64,000 nt of DNA from Pseudomonadota bacterium (GCA_008501585.1 QQUN01000052.1:1-64000); one strand, 5' to 3'; counted from the stretch's first letter, positions 8,584 to 17,260 are shown. The notes: generated by a model not told the origin, from the letters alone. Made by a program: numbers and translations.

Positions 8584-9393
8584 CACCAGCAGCACATAGC
8601 TCTTGTCGGGCAGGCGCAGCGGGTGCACGGTTTTGAGGCCGTGGCGGGCGCGGAAATCCTGCGTCAGCTGTACCGGCATCAGGGCCAGCCCGTCGCCGCG
8701 CGCGCAGGCCAGCAGTGCGGCGTACAGATCATGACAGACCAGCACCGGCTGGCGCGGTAGTTCGGCAAGCCCGAGCTGCCGAGCCAGCCGCGTCCACGGC
8801 AGGAAGGCATGTTCGATCAGCGGCTCGCTGGCCAGCAGTTCGGGCAGGGCGCGTAGCCCAAGCGCCAGTGCGCGGCTGGCCGGGGCGAGCACGCCGAGCG
8901 TTTCGTGCCACAGGATGCGGCCGCCTTCATGGTCTGCCGGATGACAGTAGCGAATGGCAATGTCACACTCGCTGCGATCGAGGTCGGACAAGGACTCGCT
9001 CGCCGACAGGGTCAGCGCCACGCCGGGGCAGGCCGCGCGCAGGGCGTCGAGCTTCGGTGCCAGCCACAGCCGCGCCACGCCCGGGCTGGCGGCGATGCGC
9101 ACCTCGGTGGCAAAGCCGCTGCCCAGCCCGTGCAGCCAGTCGGCCGCGCCGCGGGCGAAGGCCGCCGCCGCGTGGTAGTAGGCCAGGCCCTCGTCGGTCA
9201 GCTCGACGGTCGGGCTGTGACGGATCAACAACTGCATGCCGGTGCGCGCTTCGAGCAGCGCCAGCGAGCTGGTCAGCGCGGCCCGGCTGACGCCCAGCTC
9301 GCTCAGCGCCCGCGCCACCGTGCCATGGCGCACCAGCGCCTCGAAGGCGGCCAGGGCATGCAGCGGCGGCAGGGGGGCGGGCGGTGTCGACAT
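8458..9393 (-). CDS. LysR-family transcriptional regulator (GcvA-like)
   Basis: A 311-residue LysR regulator with an N-terminal winged helix-turn-helix (LHALAAFEALVRHGTVARAL, then SELGVSRAALTSSLALLEAR) and a C-terminal effector domain. The start MSTPPAPLPP was preferred over an ATG 10 codons upstream because GGAG lies eight bases before it. Its start codon is only 17 bases from the start of a second, divergent LysR gene, so each promoter must lie in the other gene or in this tiny gap. The 3' end overlaps the DUF2917 frame. Targets are unknown; the nearby MFS gene is a candidate. Confidence 0.85.
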   Translation of the reverse strand: MSTPPAPLPPLHALAAFEALVRHGTVARALSELGVSRAALTSSLALLEARTGMQLLIRHSPTVELTDEGLAYYHAAAAFARGAADWLHGLGSGFATEVRIAASPGVARLWLAPKLDALRAACPGVALTLSASESLSDLDRSECDIAIRYCHPADHEGGRILWHETLGVLAPASRALALGLRALPELLASEPLIEHAFLPWTRLARQLGLAELPRQPVLVCHDLYAALLACARGDGLALMPVQLTQDFRARHGLKTVHPLRLPDKSYVLLVSARGQARPVVQACADALAALAQPVAEADTGLTQGPQEPPPD

Positions 9394-9410
9394 CAAGGAG
9401 GCTCCGGTCG

Positions 9411-10298
9411 ATGAGTCATTCATTATTGCGTGATCTGCCGCTGCTGGAACTGCTGGCGCTGGATGCCTGCCTGCGCCTGGGTTCGCTGGCGCGGGCGGCC
9501 GACGAGCTGTCGGTGACGCCCTCGGCGATTAGCCACCGCATCCGCCAGCTCGAACGCACGCTGGGCATCGCCCTGCTCGAACGGCGCGGACGCGGCGTGG
9601 TGCCGACCGCCGCGGCAGCGGCCCGGCAGCATGAACTGAGCGTGTTGGTGGCGGAGTTTCGTCGTGCCACCCATGCCCTGCGCCATGTCGCGCAACAGAC
9701 GCTGCATATCGATGTCACGCCGGTGCTTGGCGCCACCTGGCTGGCCGGCCGGCTGCCGGCCCTGCGCCGTAGCCTCGACCTGCCCGGCCTGCAGGTGGAA
9801 CTGAGCGCCACGCGCCTGCCCAACGCGCCGGCCGATCCGCGCACCGACATCCTCATCGAACTGGTGACCGACCCGCCCACTCCCGGCCGCACCCGCCTGT
9901 TCGCCGCCAGCATCGGCGCCTACGTGGATGCGCACTCGCCGTTGCCGACGCCGGTCAGCCTCGCCGACTTGCAGCGCCAGACGCTGCTGCGGCAGACCGT
10001 GGTGGACTGGCGCGACTGGTGTGCCGTGGCCTTCGGCCAGCGCGTGGCGCTGCCTCACGGCGTGACGCTGGACGACCCGCTGAGCGCGCTCGAAGCCTGT
10101 CTTGCCGGCGGCGGCCCGGCCCTGCTCAGCACCCTGGGGGCCGCGCCCTATGTCGACAGCGGGCGGCTTCGCCCGCTCCATCCGGCCCGGCTCGATGCCG
10201 GCCACTACGCCATCTCGCTCACCGAGCGCGGCCAGCTCAAACCCGTCGCGCGGCGCGCCGTCGATACGCTGGTGGCGCTGGCCGCCGCGCTGCGCTAG
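9411..10298 (+). CDS. LysR-family transcriptional regulator
   Basis: A 295-residue LysR regulator. The HTH region reads GSLARAADELSVTPSAISHR followed by IRQLERTLGIALLERRGRGV. The effector domain is shorter and more divergent than in its neighbour. The start was set at MSHSLLRD because AAGGAG precedes it by ten bases; an upstream in-frame ATG would overlap the divergent gene. The gene ends against a tiny leftward frame that follows an MFS transporter. A convergent LysR and transporter often form a regulator-target pair, so control of the transporter is plausible. Confidence 0.85.
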   Translation: MSHSLLRDLPLLELLALDACLRLGSLARAADELSVTPSAISHRIRQLERTLGIALLERRGRGVVPTAAAAARQHELSVLVAEFRRATHALRHVAQQTLHIDVTPVLGATWLAGRLPALRRSLDLPGLQVELSATRLPNAPADPRTDILIELVTDPPTPGRTRLFAASIGAYVDAHSPLPTPVSLADLQRQTLLRQTVVDWRDWCAVAFGQRVALPHGVTLDDPLSALEACLAGGGPALLSTLGAAPYVDSGRLRPLHPARLDAGHYAISLTERGQLKPVARRAVDTLVALAAALR

Positions 10299-10432
10299 CG
10301 GCACAGCGCGTCGAGCGACTGCAGCGCCAGCAGCAGGTCGGGCGAAGCCCAGGCGCGCGCGGCCAGCGCGGCCACGGCGGCCATGGCCAGTGCCAGCCAC
10401 AGGCCGCCGCCCCGGAAGCGTTGCGGTTTCAC
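10295..10432 (-). CDS. possible 45-residue single-span membrane protein coupled to the MFS gene
   Basis: A short frame begins with GTG overlapping the TGA of the MFS gene (GTGA), an arrangement typical of translational coupling. The product starts VKPQRFRGGG, then has one hydrophobic span (LWLALAMAAVAALAARAWA) and a short polar tail. It ends within the complement of the convergent LysR stop. No homologue is recognised. The coupling and the membrane span support reality; small size and high GC argue for caution. Confidence 0.35.
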   Translation of the reverse strand: MKPQRFRGGGLWLALAMAAVAALAARAWASPDLLLALQSLDALCR

Positions 10433-11652
10433 GCGGCGCGGCCGACGGGCGCGGGGGCCGCCGCCGGCGTGCGGTCATCGATCGGGTAGTGCAGCAGCGC
10501 GGCCAGCACGCCGAGGCCGATCGACAGCGTCCACACCACATCGTAGCTGCCGGTGGCGTCGAACACCCGCCCGCCCAGCCACACGCCGAGGAAGCTGCCC
10601 ACCTGGTGGCTGAAGAAGACGAAGCCGAACAGGGTCGCGATGTAGCGCACACCGAAGATCTGCGACAGCACGCCGCTGGTCAGCGGCACCGTGCCCAGCC
10701 ACAGGAAACCCATGCCGGCGGCGAACACATAGGTGCTGGCGGCGCTCACCGGCAGCAGCATGTAGGCCATGGTCAGCCCGGCGCGCAGCAGGTAGAGGAT
10801 GCTCAGCAGGTTCTTGGCCCGCCAGCGCCCGCCCATCTGGCCCCAGGCCCAGGTGCCCAGCACGTTGAACAGCCCGACCAGCGCCAGCGCGCGCATGCCG
10901 ACATTGGCGTTGAGCCCCTGGTCTGTCAGGAAGGCCGGCAGGTGGTTGCCGATGAAGGCCAGCTGGAAGCCGCAGGCCAGAAAGCCCAACCCCAGCAGCC
11001 AGAAGCCGCGGTGAGAGAAGGCCTCGGCCAGCGCACTGGCCATGCCCTGCGGCGGCGTCGCCGTGGGGGCCTCGGCACGACGCGGCTCGGCCATCACCAC
11101 CGACAGCAGCAAGGTCGTGGCCACCGTGGCGGCCAGCACCCACAGCGCGTCGGCCCAGCCAACGCTGCCGATCAGCGACTGCGCGAAGGGCAGCATGGCG
11201 AACTGGCCGAGCGAGCCGAGCGCACCGGCGGTGCCCAGCGCGGCGGTGCGCCGTTGCGGCGGCACGGCGCGGCCGATGGCGCCGTAGATGATGCTGAAGC
11301 CGGTGCCGCTGAGCCCGAGGCCGACCAGCAGGCCGGCCGACAGGCTGAGCGTCAGGCCGCTGTCGGACAGCGGCATCAGCAGCAGCCCGGCGACATAGGC
11401 CAGCGCGCCGAAGACCACCACCCGGCCGGCACCGAAGCGGTCGGCCACCATGCCGGTGAAGGGCTGGGCGATGCCCCACAGCAGGTTCTGCAGGGCGATG
11501 GCGAAGGCGAAGGTCTCGCGTCCCCAGCCCTGGTCGAAACTCATCGGCTGCAGGAACAGCCCGAAGCTGTGGCGCATGCCCAGGGCGAGGCTGAGGATCA
11601 GCCCGCCGCACACGATGATCAGCGCGGGCGAGCGCCAGGATGGGGTTGTCAT
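10429..11652 (-). CDS. MFS transporter (monocarboxylate/YbfB-like)
   Basis: A 407-residue major facilitator with about 12 membrane spans, probably an inner-membrane importer or exporter of a small organic anion. The loop between spans 2 and 3 (GMVADRFGAGRVVVFG) carries the MFS signature D-R-G-R pattern. The start MTTPSWRS is preferred because AGGAG lies six bases upstream; a start 11 codons earlier lacks a site. It is paralogous to the truncated MFS protein at the right end of the window; both share MADRFG/VADRYG-type loops and CGFQ/HIAF segments. Its stop overlaps a small downstream frame. Substrate unknown. Confidence 0.85.
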   Translation of the reverse strand: MTTPSWRSPALIIVCGGLILSLALGMRHSFGLFLQPMSFDQGWGRETFAFAIALQNLLWGIAQPFTGMVADRFGAGRVVVFGALAYVAGLLLMPLSDSGLTLSLSAGLLVGLGLSGTGFSIIYGAIGRAVPPQRRTAALGTAGALGSLGQFAMLPFAQSLIGSVGWADALWVLAATVATTLLLSVVMAEPRRAEAPTATPPQGMASALAEAFSHRGFWLLGLGFLACGFQLAFIGNHLPAFLTDQGLNANVGMRALALVGLFNVLGTWAWGQMGGRWRAKNLLSILYLLRAGLTMAYMLLPVSAASTYVFAAGMGFLWLGTVPLTSGVLSQIFGVRYIATLFGFVFFSHQVGSFLGVWLGGRVFDATGSYDVVWTLSIGLGVLAALLHYPIDDRTPAAAPAPVGRAA

Positions 11653-11828
11653 GTTGTTCTCCTGATGGGGTCGGGGTGTGTGCATACCCTAGCGCTGGGG
11701 CGCCGTCTCACCGGCGAAGAATGCTGTGCCCGCCGGCAGTGTTTTTCATGTCTGCCCGGCGGGTGTCTCGCCGCCGCCGTGCGAGTGGGCTATGCTTGCC
11801 CGCCTTCATCCTCCTGCGCCGCTTCGTC

Positions 11829-12206
11829 ATGCTCAACGCCCGCTTTGCGCTCGCCATCCTCATCGCCCTGGTCTATCTGCTCGCCGTGCCCGGCACGTCC
11901 TTGTTTCGTGCCGCCGTCTCGGGCGACGCGCTGACCCTGCGGGTGAGCTTCGGCACGCCCATGCTGTGGCTGACCACGGCAGTCATCGTGCTGATCATCG
12001 TTGGGGTGTGGAAGCGCTTTGCCTGGGCCTGGTGGCTCGGCGTGGCCGCGGCGGGCTTCCAACTCGTACGCATGGGCCTGTGGGTGTCGCAGCACTACTC
12101 GCTGTCGCGCCTGCCGGGCGAAGGCACACTGCTGGTGCTCGGCCTGCTGGTGGGTTTCCTGGTGCTGATGCTGTCGCCGGGCATGCGCATGGCCTGCCGG
12201 CGCTGA
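11829..12206 (+). CDS. small four-span membrane protein, function unknown
   Basis: A 125-residue hydrophobic protein with four predicted spans: near residues 5-24, 46-65, 69-88 and 98-118. Short basic loops separate them. No family is recognised. It starts 176 bases from the divergent MFS gene; no strong ribosome site is visible, and an in-frame upstream extension exists that looks untranslated. A repeat-rich stretch follows. Confidence 0.55.
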   Translation: MLNARFALAILIALVYLLAVPGTSLFRAAVSGDALTLRVSFGTPMLWLTTAVIVLIIVGVWKRFAWAWWLGVAAAGFQLVRMGLWVSQHYSLSRLPGEGTLLVLGLLVGFLVLMLSPGMRMACRR

Positions 12207-12248
12207 GGCGGTTTGGCGGGTTGAAACCTGCCGCGAACACCCCGGCCC

Positions 12249-12397
12249 CGCAGGGCGGATAAGTGCAGCGCATCCGCCGAACAACGCCCCGATGCGGCAC
12301 CGACGGCGGATGCGCCTTCGGCTTATCCGCCCTACATGGAGACGGCGTCGCTCAGTTCGAACAGCCGTGTAGGGCGGATAAGCGTAGCGCATCCGCC
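12249..12397. repeat. REP/BIME-like palindromic repeats
   Basis: Three copies of a palindromic unit with the core AGGGCGGATAAG...GCATCCGCC. The first two face each other and enclose a 27-base spacer; the third repeats the first orientation. An almost identical pair with the same spacer pattern occurs near 40.1 kb. They lie between the small membrane gene and the end of selO. Such dispersed intergenic palindromes are usually non-autonomous elements that fold in RNA. Confidence 0.75.
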
Positions 12398-12429
12398 GCA
12401 CAACGCCCCGCGGCGAGCTGCCTTGTCCG

Positions 12430-13938
12430 CTAGCTCGAACAACTCACCGACAGCGACTGCGCCCATTCCGGTGGCGGGGCGGCGAATTCGGCATTGTCCG
12501 GCTGTTCGTCGAAGGGCCGCTGCAGGCAGGCGTGGATGCGGTGCAGCGGGGCGAAGTCGCCGGCCTGCGCGGCGCGGATCGCGGTTTCGGCCACCCAGTT
12601 GCGCAGCACGTATTTCGGATTGACCGCCTGCATGGCGGCGCGGCGTTCGGCGTCGGGCCGCGGCGCTAGCGCCAGGCGTGCGCGCCACTGCGCCAGCCAG
12701 GCGTCGCAGGCGGCGCGGTCGGTGGCCAGGTCGCGCACTGGCGCGTCCTGCGCCGGGCTGCCGGCGACGGCGGGCAGCTCGCCCAGGGCGCGGAAGAACA
12801 GCGTGTAGTCGGTGTGCTGGGTGTGCAGCATCATGTACAGGCCGCCGATCAGGGCTTCGTCATCGTCCCGCGCCTCGACCAGCCCCAGCTTGGTGCGCAG
12901 GCGGTCGAGGAAATCACGGTTGTAGGTGGTCACGAAGGCGGTGTCGATGGCGTCGAACAGCGCATCGGTGTCGCCGGTCAGCGGGGTCAGCGCATGGCCG
13001 AGGGCCTGCAGGTTCCAGTGCGCGATGTGCGCCTGCGCACTGAAGCGGTAGCGGCCGCCGCGGTCGGTGTGGTTGCAGATGTGCTCGGCGTCGAAGGCGT
13101 CCATGAAGGCGAAGGGGCCGTAGTCGAGCGTGAGGCCGAGGATCGACATGTTGTCGGTGTTCATCACCCCGTGCATGAAGCCCACCGCCTGCCACTGCGC
13201 CATCAGCGCGGCGGTGCGGCGACTGACCTCGGTGAGCATGGCCACGGCCGGGTCGGCGGCCTCGCGGGCGGCGGGGTAGAAGCGGTCGATGACATAGTCG
13301 GCCAGCTGCTGGAGTTCGTCGGTGCGCCGATTGGCGGTCCAGTGCTCGAAGGAGCCGAAGCGCACGAAGCTCGGCGCCATGCGCGTCACCACGGCGGCCG
13401 TCTCCATGGTCTCGCGCGGCACCGGCAGCTCGGAGGCGATAAGGCTCAGCGCGCGCGTGGTGGGGATGCCGAGCGCGGCCATGGCCTCGGAACAGAGGAA
13501 TTCGCGGATCGACGAGCGCAGCACCGCGCGGCCGTCGCCCATGCGCGAGTAGGGCGTGCGCCCGGCGCCCTTGAGCTGCAGCTCCCACGGGCCGTCCGGG
13601 GTGCGCACCTCGCCGAGCAGATGGGCGCGACCATCGCCGAGCTGGCCGGCCCAGGCGCCGAACTGGTGGCCGGAATACACCGCCGCCAGCGTGTCGCTGC
13701 CCGGCAGTGGCGTGTTGCCGGCCATGGCTTCGACAAAGGCGGGGGTGGCGGTCTCCGCCGGCGGCAGGCCGATCAGCGCGGCGGCCGCCTCGCTCACCGC
13801 CACCAGGCGCGGCTCGGGCAGGCCCCAGGGGGCGAGCCGAGTGTAGAAGGCCTCGGGCAGGCGCGCGAAGCTGTTGTCGAAGGGCAGGGCGTCGAGGCGG
13901 TGCGCGCGTGCGGGCGCATCCGGATGGGGGGCGTTCAT
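12430..13938 (-). CDS. selO: protein adenylyltransferase SelO (YdiU family)
   Basis: A 502-residue pseudokinase-fold enzyme that transfers AMP from ATP to hydroxyl side chains of proteins, linked in other bacteria to redox stress. Seen: YSGHQFGAWAGQLGDGRA, then ELQLKGAGRTPYSRMGDGRA with the nucleotide-contacting Lys and Arg, and the catalytic loop GFMHGVMNTDNMSI followed by LDYGPFAFMD. The C-terminus ends VSCSS; the Cys occupies the place of selenocysteine in animal SelO. The start MNAPHPDAP was chosen because the homologous region begins there; the longer upstream frame is antisense to the HIT gene. Length fits the family. Confidence 0.93.
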   Translation of the reverse strand: MNAPHPDAPARAHRLDALPFDNSFARLPEAFYTRLAPWGLPEPRLVAVSEAAAALIGLPPAETATPAFVEAMAGNTPLPGSDTLAAVYSGHQFGAWAGQLGDGRAHLLGEVRTPDGPWELQLKGAGRTPYSRMGDGRAVLRSSIREFLCSEAMAALGIPTTRALSLIASELPVPRETMETAAVVTRMAPSFVRFGSFEHWTANRRTDELQQLADYVIDRFYPAAREAADPAVAMLTEVSRRTAALMAQWQAVGFMHGVMNTDNMSILGLTLDYGPFAFMDAFDAEHICNHTDRGGRYRFSAQAHIAHWNLQALGHALTPLTGDTDALFDAIDTAFVTTYNRDFLDRLRTKLGLVEARDDDEALIGGLYMMLHTQHTDYTLFFRALGELPAVAGSPAQDAPVRDLATDRAACDAWLAQWRARLALAPRPDAERRAAMQAVNPKYVLRNWVAETAIRAAQAGDFAPLHRIHACLQRPFDEQPDNAEFAAPPPEWAQSLSVSCSS

Positions 13939-14082
13939 GGGCAGGCTCTGTCGGGTTCTCGGGCGGCCGGTCTGTGCCGGCATCGGTAGACAGTGTGACA
14001 GCGGATGCGTTGTCGTGCGCGCTGGTAGCATGGTCCACCCGCACGCCGTTGCGCGCGTGCCGAACCGCCACAAGGAGCCGCC

Positions 14083-14529
14083 ATGCCGATGTTTGTCGAT
14101 ACCTCGCCCCCCGGGCAGTGCATCTTCTGCCGCCTGGTGGCGGGCGAAATCCCCGCCGAGCGCGTCTATGAAGACGCCCTCACCATAGCCTTCATGGACA
14201 TCGGCCAGGTCAACCCCGGCCATGTGCTGGTCGCCAGCAAGCGCCACGCCGCCACGCTGTTCGACCTCACAACCGAGGAAGCCGGCGCCCTCATGCAGAC
14301 CGCCCAGCGCGTCGCCTTCGCCGTGCGCGAGGCCTTCGACCCGCCCGGCCTCACCCTGCTGCAAGCCAACGGCAAGGAAGGCGACCAGACCGTCTTCCAC
14401 TGCCACATGCACGTGGTACCGCGCCATGGCGATGACGGCATCGCCCTGTCGTGGCCGCGCAAGGACCCGCCGATGGCGATCATCGCCAGCTATGCGGAGC
14501 GGCTGCGGGCGGTGATGGGGGAGGGGTGA
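14083..14529 (+). CDS. HIT family nucleotide hydrolase
   Basis: A 148-residue histidine-triad protein, expected to hydrolyse nucleoside phosphoramidates or dinucleoside polyphosphates in the cytoplasm. The triad HCHMHVVPR is near residue 106, preceded by TLLQANGKEGDQTVFH. The N-terminal CIFCRLVAGEIPAERVYED is typical of Hint-like proteins and could hold a metal through CxxC. AAGGAG lies six bases before the ATG. It diverges from selO across about 140 bases. Confidence 0.9.
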   Translation: MPMFVDTSPPGQCIFCRLVAGEIPAERVYEDALTIAFMDIGQVNPGHVLVASKRHAATLFDLTTEEAGALMQTAQRVAFAVREAFDPPGLTLLQANGKEGDQTVFHCHMHVVPRHGDDGIALSWPRKDPPMAIIASYAERLRAVMGEG

Positions 14530-14606
14530 CGAAAGTTCGAGCGGGCATCCCGAGTTAATGACGTTGGTGTATTCTCCCCGGTGTTTTTTGCCGTGGAGGA
14601 GCGCTC

Positions 14607-15221
14607 ATGCCGCTCAATATTCGTGTCCGGCAGCAGGTGGTACGCAAGCTCGAAGCCTACGAAGGGCGAGTGAGTCACTTCTATCTCGATAGCGTTGGCA
14701 AGGTCACGGTGGGGGTCGGTCACCTGATCGCGGATCGGGGCGCGGTTGCGGGGTTCGACATGATCGTGGTGCCGTCGGGGCCGCTGGCGAGTCTGGCCGA
14801 AAAGCAGGACGAGTACGACCGCATCGCGGCCGAAACGGTGGGCTATCGCGCCAGCCACTATCGTGCCGCCGCCCGGTTGCTCATGCCCGATGCAGAGATC
14901 TCGCGCCTGCGCGACCGGCATGTACGGACGTTTCATCGGGAGCTTCAGGCGATCTATACCCGTCACAACGGCTATCCCGACGATTTCGACGCTCTGCCGG
15001 AAGTGGTGCAGATGGCGCTGTTCGATCTCATCTTCAATCTGGGGGCTACACGCTTGCGCCATGTGTTTGTCAATCTCGACCGCGCGATCCGCGCGGGCGA
15101 TTGGCTGCGTGCCGCGGCCGAGTCGTATCGCCCGCAAGTCAGCGCTGCGCGCAATTGGTATGTGCGGCAACTTTTTCTGTCAGCCACGGGGGTGCCGGTC
15201 GCATGCGTTCCTGCTTGCTGA
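14607..15221 (+). CDS. lysozyme-like muramidase (GH24 / pesticin-like)
   Basis: A 204-residue protein without a signal peptide. LEAYEGRVSHFYLDSVGKVT followed by VGVGHLI matches the T4-lysozyme-type active site: Glu at residue 18, then Asp and Thr in a D-x-G-x-x-T pattern, then GxGH. The middle is helical with a conserved-looking ALFDLIFNLG. It would cleave the glycan strands of peptidoglycan if delivered to the periplasm. GGAG lies nine bases before the start. Its 3' end overlaps by 19 bases a lipoprotein gene, and no holin, spanin or other phage gene is near. A secretion-system effector or a domesticated endolysin are both possible. Confidence 0.75.
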   Translation: MPLNIRVRQQVVRKLEAYEGRVSHFYLDSVGKVTVGVGHLIADRGAVAGFDMIVVPSGPLASLAEKQDEYDRIAAETVGYRASHYRAAARLLMPDAEISRLRDRHVRTFHRELQAIYTRHNGYPDDFDALPEVVQMALFDLIFNLGATRLRHVFVNLDRAIRAGDWLRAAAESYRPQVSAARNWYVRQLFLSATGVPVACVPAC

Positions 15222-15877
15222 TGGTTGTCATCTCCAGCGTGTTGGTCGGCTGCTCGGCCGCGCGCGCCGCGCCGCCACCATACGGGTTCAACGGGCTTGC
15301 CTTCGCCGGCCTGGTCGAGCCCCACGGGGAGGACGGCCGGCTGGACTATGTGCTGGATGGCGCCAACGGCGCTGAGTTGCGCTTTGCCAGTTGTGCCCAG
15401 GTGGTCGCGACCGAGGCGGCTGCGGTGCGTGAGGATCAATACCCCGTGTTCCGCCTGCTGCGGACCAACTGTCAGGCGCTGGCGCGTTATGCCAGCGGCC
15501 GGCCGGCCGGCGGCAGTCACCTGCCCGAGGCCCTGACGCCGGCATTGGTGGGCGCCCTGCCGACGGCAGCGCTGCCCGCCGTCGGTGGCCAACCGATGGT
15601 GCCGACGGCGGGCGAACGCTTGAAAGCCTCGTCCGGTGTGGCGGCCATCGAGGCGCTGAGCGGCGGTCGGGTGCGGGTGCTGACGCGTGACGATGACATT
15701 GTCTACACTCTGATGGCGCAGGGCGACTTCGATGGCGATGGCGTGCAGGACATGCTGCTGCGGCTCGACTGGCGCGCGCGCGACGCTTTCGGCCGCGGTG
15801 TCGAGTTGCTGCAGATCACCCGTCGTACGGCCGACGGGCCGGCCGAGTTGAGCTGGCGCTGGCGGGCGGCGCCCTGA
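15203..15877 (+). CDS. lipoprotein overlapping the lysozyme gene, possible immunity protein
   Basis: A 224-residue protein whose start MRSCLLMVVISSVLVGCSA is a lipoprotein signal with lipobox VLVGC. It overlaps the end of the lysozyme gene by 19 bases, implying coupled expression. The mature protein contains a C-terminal segment DFDGDGVQDMLLRLDW resembling calcium-binding FG-GAP/dockerin-type loops. No family is recognised. A periplasm-facing protein encoded directly behind a muramidase is a common layout for immunity to peptidoglycan-cutting effectors; this role is inferred, not shown. Confidence 0.65.
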   Translation: MRSCLLMVVISSVLVGCSAARAAPPPYGFNGLAFAGLVEPHGEDGRLDYVLDGANGAELRFASCAQVVATEAAAVREDQYPVFRLLRTNCQALARYASGRPAGGSHLPEALTPALVGALPTAALPAVGGQPMVPTAGERLKASSGVAAIEALSGGRVRVLTRDDDIVYTLMAQGDFDGDGVQDMLLRLDWRARDAFGRGVELLQITRRTADGPAELSWRWRAAP

Positions 15878-15931
15878 TCCGCGCCAGTCTTGCCGCCTGC
15901 ATGGCAGGCAGTGCATTGGATCGAGAGGACC

Positions 15932-17176
15932 ATGGCCACGGACGCTGCCGACATCCCCGCCCACATCGACGCCCTCTATCGCAGCGAGTCGCGCCGCGTC
16001 CGCGCCACGTTGATCCGTCTGCTGGGCGATTTTGATCTGGCCGAGGAGGCGGTGCAGGAGGCCTTCATCGCCGCCATGGCGCAGTGGCCGCGCGATGGCG
16101 TGCCGGACAATCCGCGCGCCTGGCTGGTGTCGGCGGGGCGTTTTCGCGCCATCGACCGCATCCGCCAGCGCGCGCGCTTCGACGCCTCGCTCGCCGAGCT
16201 GGCCTGGCGGCTGGCTGAAGACGAGCAGGCGGTTGCCGAGCCGGCCAGCGGCATCGAGGACGACCGGCTGCGGCTGATCTTCACCTGCTGCCACCCGGCG
16301 CTGGCGCCCGAGGCGCAGGTGGCGCTGACCCTGCGCGAGGTGTGCGGGCTGACCACCGAGGCCATCGCCAGCGCCTTCCTCACCGCCACGCCGACGCTGG
16401 CGCAGCGCATCGTGCGCGCCAAGGCCAAGATCCGCGATGCGCGCATTCCCTACGAAGTGCCCGAGGGGCCGGCGCTGGCCGCGCGGCTCGACAGCGTGCT
16501 GCGGGTCATCTACCTGATCTTCAACGAAGGCTACCTCGCCTCCGACGGCGAGGCGCTGACCCGGGCCGAGCTGTCGGACGAAGCCATCCGCCTCGGCCGG
16601 CTGCTGGTCGAGTTGCTGCCCGAGCCCGAGGCGCAGGGTCTGCTGGCGCTGATGCTGCTCACCGAATCGCGCCGCGCGGCGCGCAGCACGGCCGACGGCG
16701 AGCTGGTGCTGCTCGACGCGCAAGACCGCCGCCGGTGGAACCGCGCGCTGATCGACGAGGGCCTGGCCCGCGTCGAGTCGGCGCTGCGTTCGCGCCGCGT
16801 TGGCCCCTATGCGCTGCAGGCGGCGATCGCCGCGGTGCATGCCGAGGCGCCCACCGCGGCCGACACCGACTGGCCGCAGATCGTCGGGCTCTACGACGTG
16901 CTGATGCGCGTCGAGCCCTCGCCGGTGGTGGCGCTCAACCGCGCCGTGGCGGTGGCCATGCGCGACGGGCCGGCCGCCGGGCTGGCGCTGATCGACGCCT
17001 TGCTGGCCGGGGGCGAACTGGCCGACTACCGGCTGGCGCACGCGGCGCGTGGCGAGTTGCTGCACCGCCTGGGCGAGCGCGACGCCGCCCGCGAAGCCTA
17101 CACGCGCGCACTGGCGCTGACCCGCGCCGGGCCTGAACAGCGCCATCTCGCCGCGCGGCTCGAGCGGCTGCGCTGA
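15932..17176 (+). CDS. ECF sigma factor of the ECF42 type with C-terminal TPR-like extension
   Basis: A 414-residue sigma factor. Region 2 (residues 15-80, [20 protein letters not shown], then [20 protein letters not shown]) and region 4 ([20 protein letters not shown]) are clear. They are followed by about 230 helical residues ending in a TPR-like repeat ([20 protein letters not shown]). This long extension is the hallmark of the ECF42 group, which has no anti-sigma factor and travels with YCII/DGPF-domain genes, as here. The start MATDAADIP gives the usual family length. It heads a rightward run of five small genes; the extension probably senses or gates activity. Confidence 0.9.
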   Translation: MATDAADIPAHIDALYRSESRRVRATLIRLLGDFDLAEEAVQEAFIAAMAQWPRDGVPDNPRAWLVSAGRFRAIDRIRQRARFDASLAELAWRLAEDEQAVAEPASGIEDDRLRLIFTCCHPALAPEAQVALTLREVCGLTTEAIASAFLTATPTLAQRIVRAKAKIRDARIPYEVPEGPALAARLDSVLRVIYLIFNEGYLASDGEALTRAELSDEAIRLGRLLVELLPEPEAQGLLALMLLTESRRAARSTADGELVLLDAQDRRRWNRALIDEGLARVESALRSRRVGPYALQAAIAAVHAEAPTAADTDWPQIVGLYDVLMRVEPSPVVALNRAVAVAMRDGPAAGLALIDALLAGGELADYRLAHAARGELLHRLGERDAAREAYTRALALTRAGPEQRHLAARLERLR

Positions 17177-17195
17177 CCGCGGCCCGACGAACGGT

Positions 17196-17222
17196 TGTCG
17201 AATCGCCGCCTCGGCGGACGAC
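17196..17222 (+). promoter_or_regulatory. candidate ECF42-type promoter
   Basis: TGTCGA and CGAC are separated by 17 bases, which fits the -35 and -10 elements described for ECF42 sigma factors (TGTCGA, and CGA or CGT-like). It lies 38 bases before the GTG of the first downstream gene and just after the sigma factor gene, so that sigma factor probably drives the following small-enzyme cluster from here. Confidence 0.5.
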
Positions 17223-17260
17223 TAAGGGGCAAAAGCCGACAAAACCCCAAGGAGCGCCCC

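Noticed and set aside
10102-11934. A 610-codon plus-strand frame over the MFS gene
   Set aside because: It has Gln/His/Gly-rich low-complexity content opposite a clear 12-span transporter.
12430-12450. Selenocysteine in SelO
   Set aside because: The C-terminal position is an ordinary Cys codon in VSCSS; no in-frame TGA or SECIS-like structure is needed.
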